A DNA stretch of 45,522 nucleotides from Hungatella sp. (GTDB lineage: Bacteria > Bacillota > Clostridia > Lachnospirales > Lachnospiraceae): assembly GCA_022795805.1 (NCBI GenBank), contig JAAWHK010000010.1, positions 1 to 45,522 on the forward strand, written 5' to 3'. Below the pieces are notes generated by a model, which was given only the letters and a program-made list of their open reading frames with translations, ran no database searches and had not been told where the DNA came from. The position numbers were made by a program, and so were the translations under genes. Each line of letters begins with the position of its first letter. Within the stretch, counting starts at the first letter, position 1. Positions 31,973 through 41,213 of the stretch are shown here, one piece after another.

Positions 31973-33331
31973 TCACCCTCGGAAAATCGAAGGCTGAGTC
32001 TTTTTTATCTCCAGAAACTCTCTGTAGAAAGGCATAAACGTTTCGGCGTCCCGGACCACACACCCCGTAGGCTTATGGGCCCGGATCAGATCGCCGCACA
32101 TTCCGCAGGTGAGACACACCTGTTCGGGGTTAATCCGCCCCTGCACTGCGATCTCGTTGGCAAAATCCGGGTTGGCAAAAGCCATCCGTCCGAAAAGCAT
32201 ACCGTCACAGTACCCCTCCTCAATGGCACCCGCGCTGTACAAATCGGCAAATTGTCTTAAATAAGTGGGCGCCGAACCATAGATCACCATCCCCGGCACC
32301 GCCCTTTTCACCTTCCCGATTCCGTCAATCATACGGGCCAGCCCCTCAAACGGATGCTCCTCAGGGAGATATTTCCCCCTGTCATACGGACGGGTTACAT
32401 GGGTGGTGGCATAGGGGTTGCCCATGGTCAGATTCACCATGTCCACGCCAAGCTCCTCATGAAGCTCCCTCACAAGGCGGATTGGCTCCGAATAATCCGG
32501 CTCCAGTCCGCCTGCCCCGCTGACCCCGAAGCCGTACGGATAGGCATAACCGTCGTAGATGCCCAGCCTGGCAGTCACCATGAATCGGGAATCCTCACAG
32601 GCTTTCGCCGCCCGGATACTGTTTTTCAGGAGGCGGAACCGGTTCTCATAGCTTCCCCCGTACTCTCCCTCCCTCAGATAGGCCGAAGACAGCTCCGCCA
32701 GAAGGTAACCGTGGCAGGACTTGATATCCACCGCGTCAAATCCGGCCTTCTTGGCCAGACAGGCGGCCGTCCCGAATTTCTCCTCCAGCCTCTTCAGATA
32801 GTCGTCACTTACAATACAGGAATCGTCAGCCGGCCGGAAAATCTCCAGCTCCGGGTGGCGATAGGCGATCAGAGGCGCCGGCTTATTGCCGGGATTGGAG
32901 TAACGGCCGCTGTGGTTGGCCTGCATAATCAGGTAGGGCGCAGATCCGTTGGCCTTTATGCCGGCCTCCTTCACGTTCTCCGTCAAAGCCTTATAGCTGT
33001 CCAGCGTGTCCTCCGTGAGCATCAGCTGCGTCTTTGAAGAGCGCCCCTCCTCCGCTATGGAGATGGCCTCAAACCAGATAACGCCGCTGCCTCCCGCGGC
33101 TTCATTGACATACCGGCGCACCGTATACCCCGATGGAGCGCCGTCAGGGAGGGCATCCGCTCCCTCCATGGGGGCGATGCCCATACGGTTTGAAAACGTT
33201 ACGTTTCCAACCGTGAGGGGCTTTGTCAGAGCCTTTGTATTCTTCGCAAAAGGCAGTTTTACCCCCAGCTCATCCGCCTTTTTTATCACTTCTTCCAGCG
33301 ATTTATATTGAAATCTTTCATGACCTGCCAT
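31973..33331 (-). CDS. NADH:flavin oxidoreductase, old yellow enzyme-like with Fe-S cysteine motif
   Basis: A 452-residue protein from the ATG at 33331, preceded by a GGAG site; the open frame upstream to 33412 overlaps the GH25 gene. It has the FMN-binding TIM barrel of the OYE family (FSNRMGIAPMEG, GGSGVIWFEAISI, QANHSGRYS, and DAVDIKSCHGYLLAELSS with the active-site HGY). Near the end a C-x2-C-x2-C-x11-C set (CLTCGMC ... GC) resembles the 4Fe-4S site of 2,4-dienoyl-CoA reductases. The FAD/NAD domain of those larger enzymes is absent. It probably reduces an activated C=C bond; the substrate is unknown. Confidence 0.88.
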   Translation of the reverse strand: MAGHERFQYKSLEEVIKKADELGVKLPFAKNTKALTKPLTVGNVTFSNRMGIAPMEGADALPDGAPSGYTVRRYVNEAAGGSGVIWFEAISIAEEGRSSKTQLMLTEDTLDSYKALTENVKEAGIKANGSAPYLIMQANHSGRYSNPGNKPAPLIAYRHPELEIFRPADDSCIVSDDYLKRLEEKFGTAACLAKKAGFDAVDIKSCHGYLLAELSSAYLREGEYGGSYENRFRLLKNSIRAAKACEDSRFMVTARLGIYDGYAYPYGFGVSGAGGLEPDYSEPIRLVRELHEELGVDMVNLTMGNPYATTHVTRPYDRGKYLPEEHPFEGLARMIDGIGKVKRAVPGMVIYGSAPTYLRQFADLYSAGAIEEGYCDGMLFGRMAFANPDFANEIAVQGRINPEQVCLTCGMCGDLIRAHKPTGCVVRDAETFMPFYREFLEIKKTQPSIFRG

Positions 33332-33404
33332 TTCTCCGCTCCTCCTCTTACTTTTCTGTGAAAAAGGAAAGAGGAACACCAAGGTCTCCCTTGATATTCC
33401 CCTT

Positions 33405-34283
33405 CTAATCATCTTCCTTCAGACTCCCGTCCTTGTCAAAGAAGTAAATATCGTTCCCGATCCTCATCCCTGCGTCCTTCACCATCTTGTAGTCCTTAAA
33501 ATAGTACCGTTTTCCGTTGATCTCTCTCCACCCGGCAGCCGGAAAGATCCGCTTGTAATTCACAAAGGAAAACTCCAGGCACACGCTTCCCTCCACACCG
33601 CTCACGGTTCCCCGGTCCGTACACCGCCACAGGGTTCGATTGTCAAAGCTGTGAGCCAGCCCATAGCGGCTGTACCAGATGTCGTAAGGCAGACGCCTGG
33701 TCTCCAGGTGCTGGACCAGCCATTCGTTATCCCCAAAGATCACCGCTTTGTACCCCGCCTCCTCTATCACGTCGCAGAACGCCATGGTCTGATCCGTGAT
33801 CTGGGCTCTGGTCAGTTTATGTTCGTCCGCATACTGGACATCCATCTCATAAGATATGGGATACGAAACCCGGTACTCTTTGGCTATATCCAGCACGTAC
33901 GCCGCCTCCCTGCGGGCCTCCTCCACGGTGGCTGCCTTGCTGAAAAAGCAGATTCCCGCATCCAGCCTGGCCTTTTCCGCAGCCAGCATGTTCGTCTCAA
34001 AGTAAGGGTCCGGATCATCGGAATATCCCAGACGCACCATGGCGAAAGACACATCATCCTCCTGCAGCTTCTCCCAGCTGATCGTTCCCGCCTTATTCTG
34101 ATATTTGCTAATGGTAACCCCCTTTTTTACAGCGCCATCCACGGTGGACTTGCCGTCTGCGGAAATCCAGTACCCGTTTACATTGGACCAGGGCTCAAAT
34201 GCCCATGTCCTGCAGGGACAAAGAATGGCAAGAAGCGTACCCATACCCAAAGCGGCTATTTTGTCTCTTCTCCTAATCTTCAT
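33405..34283 (-). CDS. Secreted GH25-like protein with altered catalytic residues
   Basis: A 292-residue protein with a signal peptide (basic start, hydrophobic 10-22). It has a GH25-like barrel (residues about 50-245: GVTISKYQ, ISWEKL, FAMVRLGYSD, GICFFSKA, DIWYSRYG). A C-terminal pair of cell-wall-binding-like repeats follows (GWREINGKRYYFKDYK, GNDIYFFDKDG). In active GH25 lysozymes the first strand has an Asp (G-x-D-V-S) and a D-x-E pair. Here the first is Thr57 and the pair reads E146-M-D148. The third acidic position also appears changed. Its start overlaps the stop of the upstream permease gene by one base. It may be a binding protein or a modified hydrolase. Confidence 0.82.
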   Translation of the reverse strand: MKIRRRDKIAALGMGTLLAILCPCRTWAFEPWSNVNGYWISADGKSTVDGAVKKGVTISKYQNKAGTISWEKLQEDDVSFAMVRLGYSDDPDPYFETNMLAAEKARLDAGICFFSKAATVEEARREAAYVLDIAKEYRVSYPISYEMDVQYADEHKLTRAQITDQTMAFCDVIEEAGYKAVIFGDNEWLVQHLETRRLPYDIWYSRYGLAHSFDNRTLWRCTDRGTVSGVEGSVCLEFSFVNYKRIFPAAGWREINGKRYYFKDYKMVKDAGMRIGNDIYFFDKDGSLKEDD

Positions 34284-35407
34284 CAGTCCTCTTTCCGAAA
34301 TTTATTAATCTCCTGTATTAAAAGTTTTACCTGCTCTATAAAAGAATCGAAAGCTCCGTACTCGAAAAGTTTTACCCCGACTAGTCCCACAGGAACTGCC
34401 AGAATCATGCCGGAAAGCCCGCGAACTTTAAAACCCACATATAAGAAGAACAACGTCATGAGAGGAGGAATCCCCATGGAATCCCCCACGATCTTTGGCT
34501 GAATGATCTGACGCACCACCTGAGTCAGCGCGTACAGAAGAATAAGCCCCGCCGCAAAAGCCGCCTCACCGGACAGAAGCTTTACCACTGCCCAGGGAAA
34601 CAGGGCTGTTCCCGTTCCGAACAGAGGCAGAAAATCCAGAATGGCAATCAGAATCGCCAGGAGAATACCGTACTTAACACCCAGTATCAGAAACCCCACC
34701 GCCAGTATCACCGCCACCACAAACATAATGCGGAACTGCGCCAGAAAGTATCCTCCGATAAGATTCCTCAGATCGTTCCGAAACAGGCTCATGTATGGAT
34801 TGACTGTCTCAGGAATCAGTCTTCTCACAAACCGCAGTATCTTATCCTGCTCCACGATAAAGAAGTAGGAAGAGAGAATCACCACAATGGAGTTCACCAG
34901 CAGCGCGGGAATCCTTCTGGCAACATTGCCCGCGACCGTTACCGTGGGGAACGCGATCCTCTGCATCAGCCCGCTGGCGATCCCTCCCAGGTTCTCATTG
35001 GTACGGTTGAACCACTCCTGAACGCCGGGAGGCATCCTGGTCATCAGCCGGTTTAAGGCTTCCAGCGCCTCCAGTATCTCCAGCCTTACCGCCTCATAGA
35101 TGGCGGGCATATCCGACACCAGAGATCTCAGTTCAATTATAACTCTTCCGACTAAAAAATACAACCCGCCGATAATCCCTCCCAGCACCACCACCACAAT
35201 AAGAACGGAGCTGTGCTTCCGGACAAGATTAACTTTTCGCTCCAAAAGCCTAACCAGAGGGTTTGCCACCAGCGCAATAAGCCATCCGATGACAAAAGGC
35301 ATAAAGAATCTAAGAAGCCAGAGGCCTCCCACGCACACCAGTATGATCTTGACAGCCGGAATCAGAATATTCAGCAGTATCCTCAGTATCCGTCTCCTGT
35401 CTTCCAT
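34283..35407 (-). CDS. AI-2E / YtvI family membrane protein
   Basis: A 374-residue protein with about eight membrane spans, matching the AI-2E transporter family. Landmarks are PFVIGWLIALVANPLVRLLE near the N-terminus, the soluble helical loop (about 85-150), and the C-terminal IPPLMTLFFLYVGFKVRGLSG followed by AVPVGLVGVKLFE. In spore formers this length and sequence type is often annotated YtvI, a sporulation membrane protein. The family is named for autoinducer-2 export in one member, but most are uncharacterised. It follows hisC by 17 bases. Confidence 0.88.
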   Translation of the reverse strand: MEDRRRILRILLNILIPAVKIILVCVGGLWLLRFFMPFVIGWLIALVANPLVRLLERKVNLVRKHSSVLIVVVVLGGIIGGLYFLVGRVIIELRSLVSDMPAIYEAVRLEILEALEALNRLMTRMPPGVQEWFNRTNENLGGIASGLMQRIAFPTVTVAGNVARRIPALLVNSIVVILSSYFFIVEQDKILRFVRRLIPETVNPYMSLFRNDLRNLIGGYFLAQFRIMFVVAVILAVGFLILGVKYGILLAILIAILDFLPLFGTGTALFPWAVVKLLSGEAAFAAGLILLYALTQVVRQIIQPKIVGDSMGIPPLMTLFFLYVGFKVRGLSGMILAVPVGLVGVKLFEYGAFDSFIEQVKLLIQEINKFRKED

Positions 35408-35424
35408 CCTATCACCAGCCTCGT

Positions 35425-36483
35425 CTATGAATCCAAATACGTCTCCAGAAATCCGAACATTTCTTCCATCTCATCATCCGTACCTACGGTTACTCTCAGG
35501 TACTGATCCAGCCTGGGAACCGGGAAATATCTGACATAAATCTGCCTTTCCCTCAGCGCCCGAAAAATCTCGGCCGCCGGCACCCTTTCATGGGACACGA
35601 ACAGGAAGTTGGTTCTGGAATCCGTACCGGAAAATCCCAGTCCGGCAAATTTTCCCTTTGCCCTCTCCCTGGTCTCTATGATCTTCCCTACGGTCTCCTT
35701 AAAATACTGATCGTCTCTCACGGCCGCCGCCCCCAGAACAATGGAGGCATAATTCATGGTATACGAATTATAGGAATACTTCACATCCTCCATGGCTTTA
35801 ATCAGCTTCCGGGAACCCATGGCATAGCCAATCCGCATACCGGCCATAGACCTGGACTTACTGAAAGTCTGCACCACCAGAAGGTTTTCATACCTGTGGA
35901 TCAGATTCCGCGCCGACTCCCCGCCGAAATCAATGTAAGCCTCGTCCACAATCACCACCACGTCCTGATTTTGTCTGACTATATCCTCAACCTGAGACAG
36001 AGGAAGGCATATGCCTGTAGGCGCGTTGGGATTTGGGAAAACGATGCCGCCGCACTCCCTTCTGTAGTCCTCAGGCAGTATCTCAAATGCTCCGGTAACC
36101 TTCACCGTCTCGTAGGGAATCCCGAAAAGGTCCGCCCACACCGGATAGAACGAGTAGGTCACGTCGGGAAACAGGATAGGTTTCCCCGAATTAAAAAAGG
36201 TCAAAAACGCCATACCAAGAACGTCGTCGGACCCCACCCCCACAAAGATATTATCCGTCCCCAGATGACAGTAACCCGCCAGAGTCTCTTTGAGCTGACA
36301 GGCCGACGGGTCCGGATATCTGCGCAGCAGCTCCGGATTCATCTCCCTCAGAGCCTTTATAACTCCCGGGGCAGGCGGATACGGATTCTCATTGGTATTC
36401 AGTTTGATAACGCGGTCCCCCTGGGGCTGTTCCCCAGGCACGTAGGGAACCACCTTCCGGATATGTTCTTCCCACAGACCCAT
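35425..36483 (-). CDS. hisC: Histidinol-phosphate aminotransferase
   Basis: A 352-residue class I/II aminotransferase. The substrate-binding NTNENPYPPAP, the PLP-contacting GSDDVL, PNPNAPTG, VDEAYIDFGG, and the lysine in TFSKSRSMAGMRIGY identify HisC. It converts histidinol phosphate and oxoglutarate in histidine biosynthesis, and such enzymes may also accept aromatic substrates. GGGAGG precedes the ATG. It stands alone, away from other his genes, between a Wzy-like gene and the YtvI gene. A broader aminotransferase role in this operon cannot be excluded. Confidence 0.93.
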   Translation of the reverse strand: MGLWEEHIRKVVPYVPGEQPQGDRVIKLNTNENPYPPAPGVIKALREMNPELLRRYPDPSACQLKETLAGYCHLGTDNIFVGVGSDDVLGMAFLTFFNSGKPILFPDVTYSFYPVWADLFGIPYETVKVTGAFEILPEDYRRECGGIVFPNPNAPTGICLPLSQVEDIVRQNQDVVVIVDEAYIDFGGESARNLIHRYENLLVVQTFSKSRSMAGMRIGYAMGSRKLIKAMEDVKYSYNSYTMNYASIVLGAAAVRDDQYFKETVGKIIETRERAKGKFAGLGFSGTDSRTNFLFVSHERVPAAEIFRALRERQIYVRYFPVPRLDQYLRVTVGTDDEMEEMFGFLETYLDS

Positions 36484-36511
36484 GACAATTCCTCCCTCGC
36501 AAATTTAGTCC

Positions 36512-37801
36512 TTACCGCCTTCGCCCTCCCATCCCGCAGTACCAGGCCATAACCGCCGTCACTGCCAGATAGAACCACGTAGTCGGGTTGCTGAACCATG
36601 TGGTAAAAAACGAAAGCATCATGTACACGGCAAACTGGCCGTAGAGCAAATATTTGACAGGATTCCCGCTTTTTGTGTCCCTGAGCGCATTGACAAGCCA
36701 AAAAGCAGCAGCCCCCAGAATACAGGAAAAAACCGTAACCCCCAATATCCCGAAATCGTAGTAGGCATCGTAGAACATGGTCACCGTAGTCAGCTCCGTC
36801 TTGGTCACATACAGAGGAAAACTGATAAGATAGGGAAAGACGAATTTAAGCCCTGTCAGCGCCCATACCGGAAAAAGCATTCGGATGCCCAGGGTATGGC
36901 GGGGCAGAGCCTCCACCAGACAGTCAAAGTTCTCGTAGTTATTGGCGATGTAAATATAGGGCTGGGAGATAAAAATAGGCATCCCGCTGTTCTTCATCTC
37001 GAAAATACCGTTGAGATAAGCCACGTCATGGCTCCTGGCTATGGTGAGAATCACATACAACGGAAGGATAGCCACAAACAGGGCGGGAATCACCCATGGG
37101 CTCATCCGTCTGCAGTAGGCTCCGAATGTAAAGCAGGCTGTCAGCACCGCAAAAACCAGCTGAAACCTGGATACGCACATAACGGGGATTGCCAGGGATA
37201 TGATCGTCATCAGCACAGCCATCACGTTTCTGTAAGACCGTCTGCTACCGCCCTCCAGAAAAAACAGAACTGCCAGGGAAGGCACCAACACACAGGACAC
37301 CGTAAAATAGTGGACTCCTGTCAGATGGAATTCCGAATAAGCATGGGGCACCCCCTTCACGAACAGAGGGATATATTTCAGCACCGCTGCCTCAAAAATA
37401 AATGCTGCCAGAGAAACAGCTGTCAGCACCTGCATACACCGAAAGACAGGCTGTACGCAGCTTTGCTTTTTCACCTGCCTTCTCCTGCCATAGTCCTCCC
37501 CGTACAGCCGGTCCGCGATCTCATAGGTCACCCAGAACCCGGCCAGCGCCAGATAAAAACACACCCAGGTCCAAAGACTCCAGTCACTCTGAAGACGGCT
37601 CAGCTTTAAGCAGGCCACAGCCTGCCCCCCTGTCCAGAAGGCGCAGAACAATCCCCGCAGATGAACCAGGCTGCCTGACTTATGATAATCGTAATAATAT
37701 AAATAACCGGCCGCCAGAATCAGGACCGCTCCGGACGGATAGTACCATCCCATGCGGGCCAACCCACAGCTGGCGGCGTAGCAGATACTGTAAGCTAACA
37801 T
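36512..37801 (-). CDS. Wzy-like oligosaccharide repeat-unit polymerase
   Basis: A 429-residue membrane protein with about 11 hydrophobic spans and a large extracytoplasmic loop (about residues 265-330, IARSHDVAYLNGIFEMKNSG to LGIRMLFPVWAL). This resembles the O-antigen polymerase / oligosaccharide repeat-unit polymerase family. The short SRFQLVF and arginine pairs in loops are also seen there. No glycosyltransferase or flippase genes neighbour it, so a polysaccharide role is not supported by context. It may polymerise or ligate an exported glycan. Function is tentative. Confidence 0.72.
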   Translation of the reverse strand: MLAYSICYAASCGLARMGWYYPSGAVLILAAGYLYYYDYHKSGSLVHLRGLFCAFWTGGQAVACLKLSRLQSDWSLWTWVCFYLALAGFWVTYEIADRLYGEDYGRRRQVKKQSCVQPVFRCMQVLTAVSLAAFIFEAAVLKYIPLFVKGVPHAYSEFHLTGVHYFTVSCVLVPSLAVLFFLEGGSRRSYRNVMAVLMTIISLAIPVMCVSRFQLVFAVLTACFTFGAYCRRMSPWVIPALFVAILPLYVILTIARSHDVAYLNGIFEMKNSGMPIFISQPYIYIANNYENFDCLVEALPRHTLGIRMLFPVWALTGLKFVFPYLISFPLYVTKTELTTVTMFYDAYYDFGILGVTVFSCILGAAAFWLVNALRDTKSGNPVKYLLYGQFAVYMMLSFFTTWFSNPTTWFYLAVTAVMAWYCGMGGRRR

Positions 37802-37829
37802 ACGTCTCTATCCTTTTGTGTCGTCAGCC

Positions 37830-37868
37830 GCGGCGCGTCTGCAGCCATACTGCCCGCAGACGCGCCGC
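37830..37868 (-). terminator. Perfect 13-bp hairpin without U-tract after ptsI
   Basis: GCGGCGCGTCTGC (37830-37842) pairs fully with GCAGACGCGCCGC (37856-37868) around a 13-base loop, beginning 9 bases after the ptsI stop codon. The minus-strand sequence that follows (GGCTGACGACACAAAAGG) lacks a T-run. It could be a weak or factor-assisted terminator, or an mRNA 3'-end stabiliser. Confidence 0.6.
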
Positions 37869-37876
37869 CGCCTTAT

Positions 37877-39589
37877 TTACTGATTGACAAACTCCTTCAT
37901 GTAAGCTTCCACTTCCTTGGCGGTGGCAAAGCTCATGGCCTTATCGGCCACTGCCTGAAGCTCCTCGCTGCTGTATCCCGTGATCATCTTCCTGGACTTC
38001 AGGATAGCGGAAGCGCTCATGCTGAACTCGTTTAATCCGAATGCCAGCAGAAGGGGGATCATCAGCGGATCGCTGGCCGCTTCCCCGCACATGCCTACCA
38101 TGATGCCTGCCTCCCGGCCGCACCGGATGATATTGCGGATGCTTCGCAGCACCGCCGGGTTAAAGGTGGAATAGAGGTAGGAGATCTTCTCGTTGCCCCT
38201 GTCCACGGACATGGTGTACTGAGTCAGATCGTTGGTTCCGATGCTGAAGAAATCAACCTCCTTTGCAAATACGTCCGCCATCAGGGACGCTGCCGCGGTC
38301 TCCACCATGATACCCACCTGAATATCCTTGTTGTAGGCGATATCCTTGCGGTCCAGCTCATTTTTAATCTCCTCGATCAGAGCCTTGGCCTCCCGGATCT
38401 CATCGATGCAGGTGATCATAGGAATCATGATCTTGATGCCGCCGAAGGCGCTGGCGCGAAGCAGGGCGCGAAGCTGCGGGCGATAGATATCCTCTTTTCT
38501 GTCCAGACACAGGCGGATGGCCCGATATCCCAAAAACGGGTTCTCGTCCTTCATCAGCCCCATGTAAGGAATCTCCTTGTCGCCTCCGATGTCCAGTGTG
38601 CGAATGATCACCGGCTTGCCTGCCAGTCCTTCCGCCACTTTCTTATACGCCTCAAACTGCTCTTCCTCCGTAGGCATGGAAGTCCGGTCCATAAATAAAA
38701 ACTCCGTGCGGAACAGGCCCACGCCCTCACCGTCATATTCCAGAACCTTGTCCAGATCCTCCGGCTTGCCGATATTGGCGACCAGCTCAATGTGAACTCC
38801 GTCTTTGGTCACGGTGGGAACGCCCTTAAACCGCTCCAGTTCCTTCTTCTCCTGAAGGAATTTATCCCTCTTGGCCGTGTAGGCGCTCATCTCCTCATCC
38901 GTAGGATTGACGATGACGATGCCCTCGCCGCCGTCCAGAACGACGCTGTCGCCTTCCGCGATCTTATCCATCACATTGCTCACCGCCACTACCGCCGGGA
39001 TCTCCAGGGCCCTGGCCAAAATGGCGCTGTGGGACGTCTTGCCGCCCAGTTCCGTCACGATGCCGGTTACGTTGGCCGGATTAATGCCGGCCGTCATGGA
39101 CGGAGTCAGGTCCTTTGCCACGATGACGCTGCCCTCAGGCAGAGATGCGATATCCACCGGCTTGATCCCCTGCAGAACCTGCTGCATTCTGGTCTTAATA
39201 TCCCTCATGTCCGTAGCTCTCTGCTGCATCAGCTCGTCGTCCATAGCCGCAAACACATCCGCGTAGGTGGAACAGGTTGTTTCGATGGCATACTCGCTGC
39301 ACACACTGTCCCGCTTGATGGCCTCCTCGATCTCACCGGTCAGCATGGGATCCGCCAGCAGCATCAGGTGTCCCTGCATAATCTCCGCTTCCTTCTCTCC
39401 CACCTTGGTCGCCAGGTCGTCTGCCAGCGCCTTTGTCTGAGCCACCGTATTGGCCAGCGCCCCCCTGAAACGCTGAACCTCCGTCTCCACACTTGCAACC
39501 TTGTCGGGACGGATTACCATCTCTACCTCTTTGATGATCGCTGCCTTGCCGATACCGATACCAGCCGATGCATTAGTTCCCTTAAACAT
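37877..39589 (-). CDS. ptsI: PTS enzyme I (PEP-protein phosphotransferase)
   Basis: A complete 570-residue enzyme I. The phosphorylated histidine lies in GGKTSHSAILARALEIPAVV. The PEP-binding barrel contains EGVGLFRTEFLFMDR, IIRTLDIGGDK, and VGIMVETAAASLMAD followed by FFSIGTNDLTQYTMSVDRGN; the catalytic cysteine is in VGMCGEAASDP. It transfers phosphate from PEP to HPr in the sugar phosphotransferase system. AAGGAGGGG precedes the ATG, 46 bases after ptsH. Confidence 0.98.
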   Translation of the reverse strand: MFKGTNASAGIGIGKAAIIKEVEMVIRPDKVASVETEVQRFRGALANTVAQTKALADDLATKVGEKEAEIMQGHLMLLADPMLTGEIEEAIKRDSVCSEYAIETTCSTYADVFAAMDDELMQQRATDMRDIKTRMQQVLQGIKPVDIASLPEGSVIVAKDLTPSMTAGINPANVTGIVTELGGKTSHSAILARALEIPAVVAVSNVMDKIAEGDSVVLDGGEGIVIVNPTDEEMSAYTAKRDKFLQEKKELERFKGVPTVTKDGVHIELVANIGKPEDLDKVLEYDGEGVGLFRTEFLFMDRTSMPTEEEQFEAYKKVAEGLAGKPVIIRTLDIGGDKEIPYMGLMKDENPFLGYRAIRLCLDRKEDIYRPQLRALLRASAFGGIKIMIPMITCIDEIREAKALIEEIKNELDRKDIAYNKDIQVGIMVETAAASLMADVFAKEVDFFSIGTNDLTQYTMSVDRGNEKISYLYSTFNPAVLRSIRNIIRCGREAGIMVGMCGEAASDPLMIPLLLAFGLNEFSMSASAILKSRKMITGYSSEELQAVADKAMSFATAKEVEAYMKEFVNQ

Positions 39590-39635
39590 AATGCTTCCCC
39601 TCCTTAAAGTTTAATGTAATTAATTGGTTGGTTGG

Positions 39636-39899
39636 TCATTCTCCCAGGCCTTCTTCCACGGCCCTGATCATGGAATCTAGAGCTTCCTGCTCATCCTCTC
39701 CCTCGCAGATGAATTCAATCTCGTCCCCGCTTTTTACACAGGCACCCAGCACGCTTAAAACGCTTTTGGCATTGGCTGTGGTGGTGTCTGTCCGAAACTG
39801 AATCCGCGACTTGTAAAGAATCGCTTTATTACAAAGAATCCCTGCCGGTCTCAGGTGCAGGCCGGTCAGATTCCTGATCACTACTTTTGCTGTTACCAT
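39636..39899 (-). CDS. ptsH: PTS phosphocarrier protein HPr
   Basis: An 87-residue protein. The active histidine lies in GLHLRPAGILC (usually GLHARPA), and the regulatory serine in ANAKSVLSVLGA, the site used by HPr kinase in Firmicutes. It accepts phosphate from enzyme I (the next gene) and passes it to sugar-specific enzymes IIA. The Ala-to-Leu change next to the histidine is a variant rather than a loss. TAGGAG precedes the ATG, 6 bases after ybbR. Confidence 0.96.
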   Translation of the reverse strand: MVTAKVVIRNLTGLHLRPAGILCNKAILYKSRIQFRTDTTTANAKSVLSVLGACVKSGDEIEFICEGEDEQEALDSMIRAVEEGLGE

Positions 39900-39905
39900 A
39901 AGCTC

Positions 39906-41213
39906 CTACTCTCCTTCTGCCATATCCTCTTGCTCCGTCTGATCCGTCTCGCTCTCATGAGGGCCGGCAGGTCCCTTGCGGGTAACGTGGATCTCCACCC
40001 TGTCAGAGCCTACCCATTCAAACCCTTCCGGAAGATCCGCCTCCACTGTCACGAAAGCCGGCCCTTCCTCCAGGCCTGACACATCCACCCGCCCTGACAC
40101 CGTACCCGGTCCCAGGCTGTCCAGATCCTCTGTAAGTCCCTGAATCTGAACGCTGACTTTGTCCGTCACAAAGTCGTAGTCAAAATCATCCGACGCGCCT
40201 GTAAGCTGCAGGCCGGCGGTATCAAACACCAGCTCCCTCTGCTCCAGAGCTTCCACCCGAAGCGTGACGGTCGCCGTCGCCGGGGCATCCTTTGTCATGT
40301 TTATATTATCCGGCAAAAGCGCCGCCAAGTCAACCTCTACCGTCACATCCTTCGTAGCCCCCTCTATGTTCAGCAGCTCCCCGGGAATCACCAGAGTGCT
40401 CACGGATGCCAGAACCGATTTCAGACCTTCCACGGGCACGGATTTAATATCGCTGTCCACCCCCGTAAACCTGTAACCTCTTGCAACCTGTCCCGCGATC
40501 TGGAAGTCCAGTCCCAGGGTCTTTACCCTGAGGACGCTGGCCTGATAGTCGGCTTCCGTCCGGCTTAAGGTCACCTCGTCCATCAGATCCGGCTGCTGGT
40601 TGCCGTTGGCGTCATAGAGAGCGATTTTGGCCGTTCCCGCCACATCGGCGTTCGCCCCTGACATATCGATCTCCACGCCCACGGAACTGATCTGACCCAC
40701 AACCGACACAGGGCCCGTCACATATATATACTTTGGCCTTATCGTAACGTCTCCCACGTCGTAGCCCTCCTCCGTCTCCCCGCTTATATGGGGGATCACG
40801 TCGAAGTTCTTTCTCTGCAGCTCCTCTGTCTGGATGCGGACGACTCCCGGCTTTGTGCCCACCGTTCCGTCGATCATTCCCCGAATCTCCCGGCTCACCT
40901 CCACGTTGACAGGGATAGAGCCTGTGACATCATACAGATCCGCCAGATCCGCATAGGCATAAAAATCCCCTGCGGTAATCCTGAATCTGTCCCGGCTCCT
41001 CACCGCGTACGTAACAGAAACCGTCTTTTTCCCCACTACCTCATAGGTTAAATTGGCCCTGGAAAGAATCTCCTCGTTTATTATCTCCACAGGCACCTCC
41101 AGCGAAGTCTCCACCAGCGGATTCACCACGTCCACCACCATAAACCATGCAAATATGGCGAGGGCCATGGACAGTGCCTTGAGTCCCAGATTATTTGTCA
41201 GTTTTTTTCTCAT
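39906..41213 (-). CDS. ybbR: YbbR-domain protein, CdaA regulator (CdaR)
   Basis: A 435-residue protein with an N-terminal membrane anchor (LGLKALSMALAIFAWFMVVD) and about four extracytoplasmic YbbR repeats (e.g. VPVEIINEEIL, IPVNVEVS, and VTVEADLPEGFEWVGSDRVEI in the last). Partner genes cdaA and ybbR overlap by 23 bases here, as in most Firmicutes, and CdaR binds and modulates the di-adenylate cyclase CdaA. The usual third gene, glmM, does not follow; ptsH does, 6 bases later. Confidence 0.93.
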   Translation of the reverse strand: MRKKLTNNLGLKALSMALAIFAWFMVVDVVNPLVETSLEVPVEIINEEILSRANLTYEVVGKKTVSVTYAVRSRDRFRITAGDFYAYADLADLYDVTGSIPVNVEVSREIRGMIDGTVGTKPGVVRIQTEELQRKNFDVIPHISGETEEGYDVGDVTIRPKYIYVTGPVSVVGQISSVGVEIDMSGANADVAGTAKIALYDANGNQQPDLMDEVTLSRTEADYQASVLRVKTLGLDFQIAGQVARGYRFTGVDSDIKSVPVEGLKSVLASVSTLVIPGELLNIEGATKDVTVEVDLAALLPDNINMTKDAPATATVTLRVEALEQRELVFDTAGLQLTGASDDFDYDFVTDKVSVQIQGLTEDLDSLGPGTVSGRVDVSGLEEGPAFVTVEADLPEGFEWVGSDRVEIHVTRKGPAGPHESETDQTEQEDMAEGE

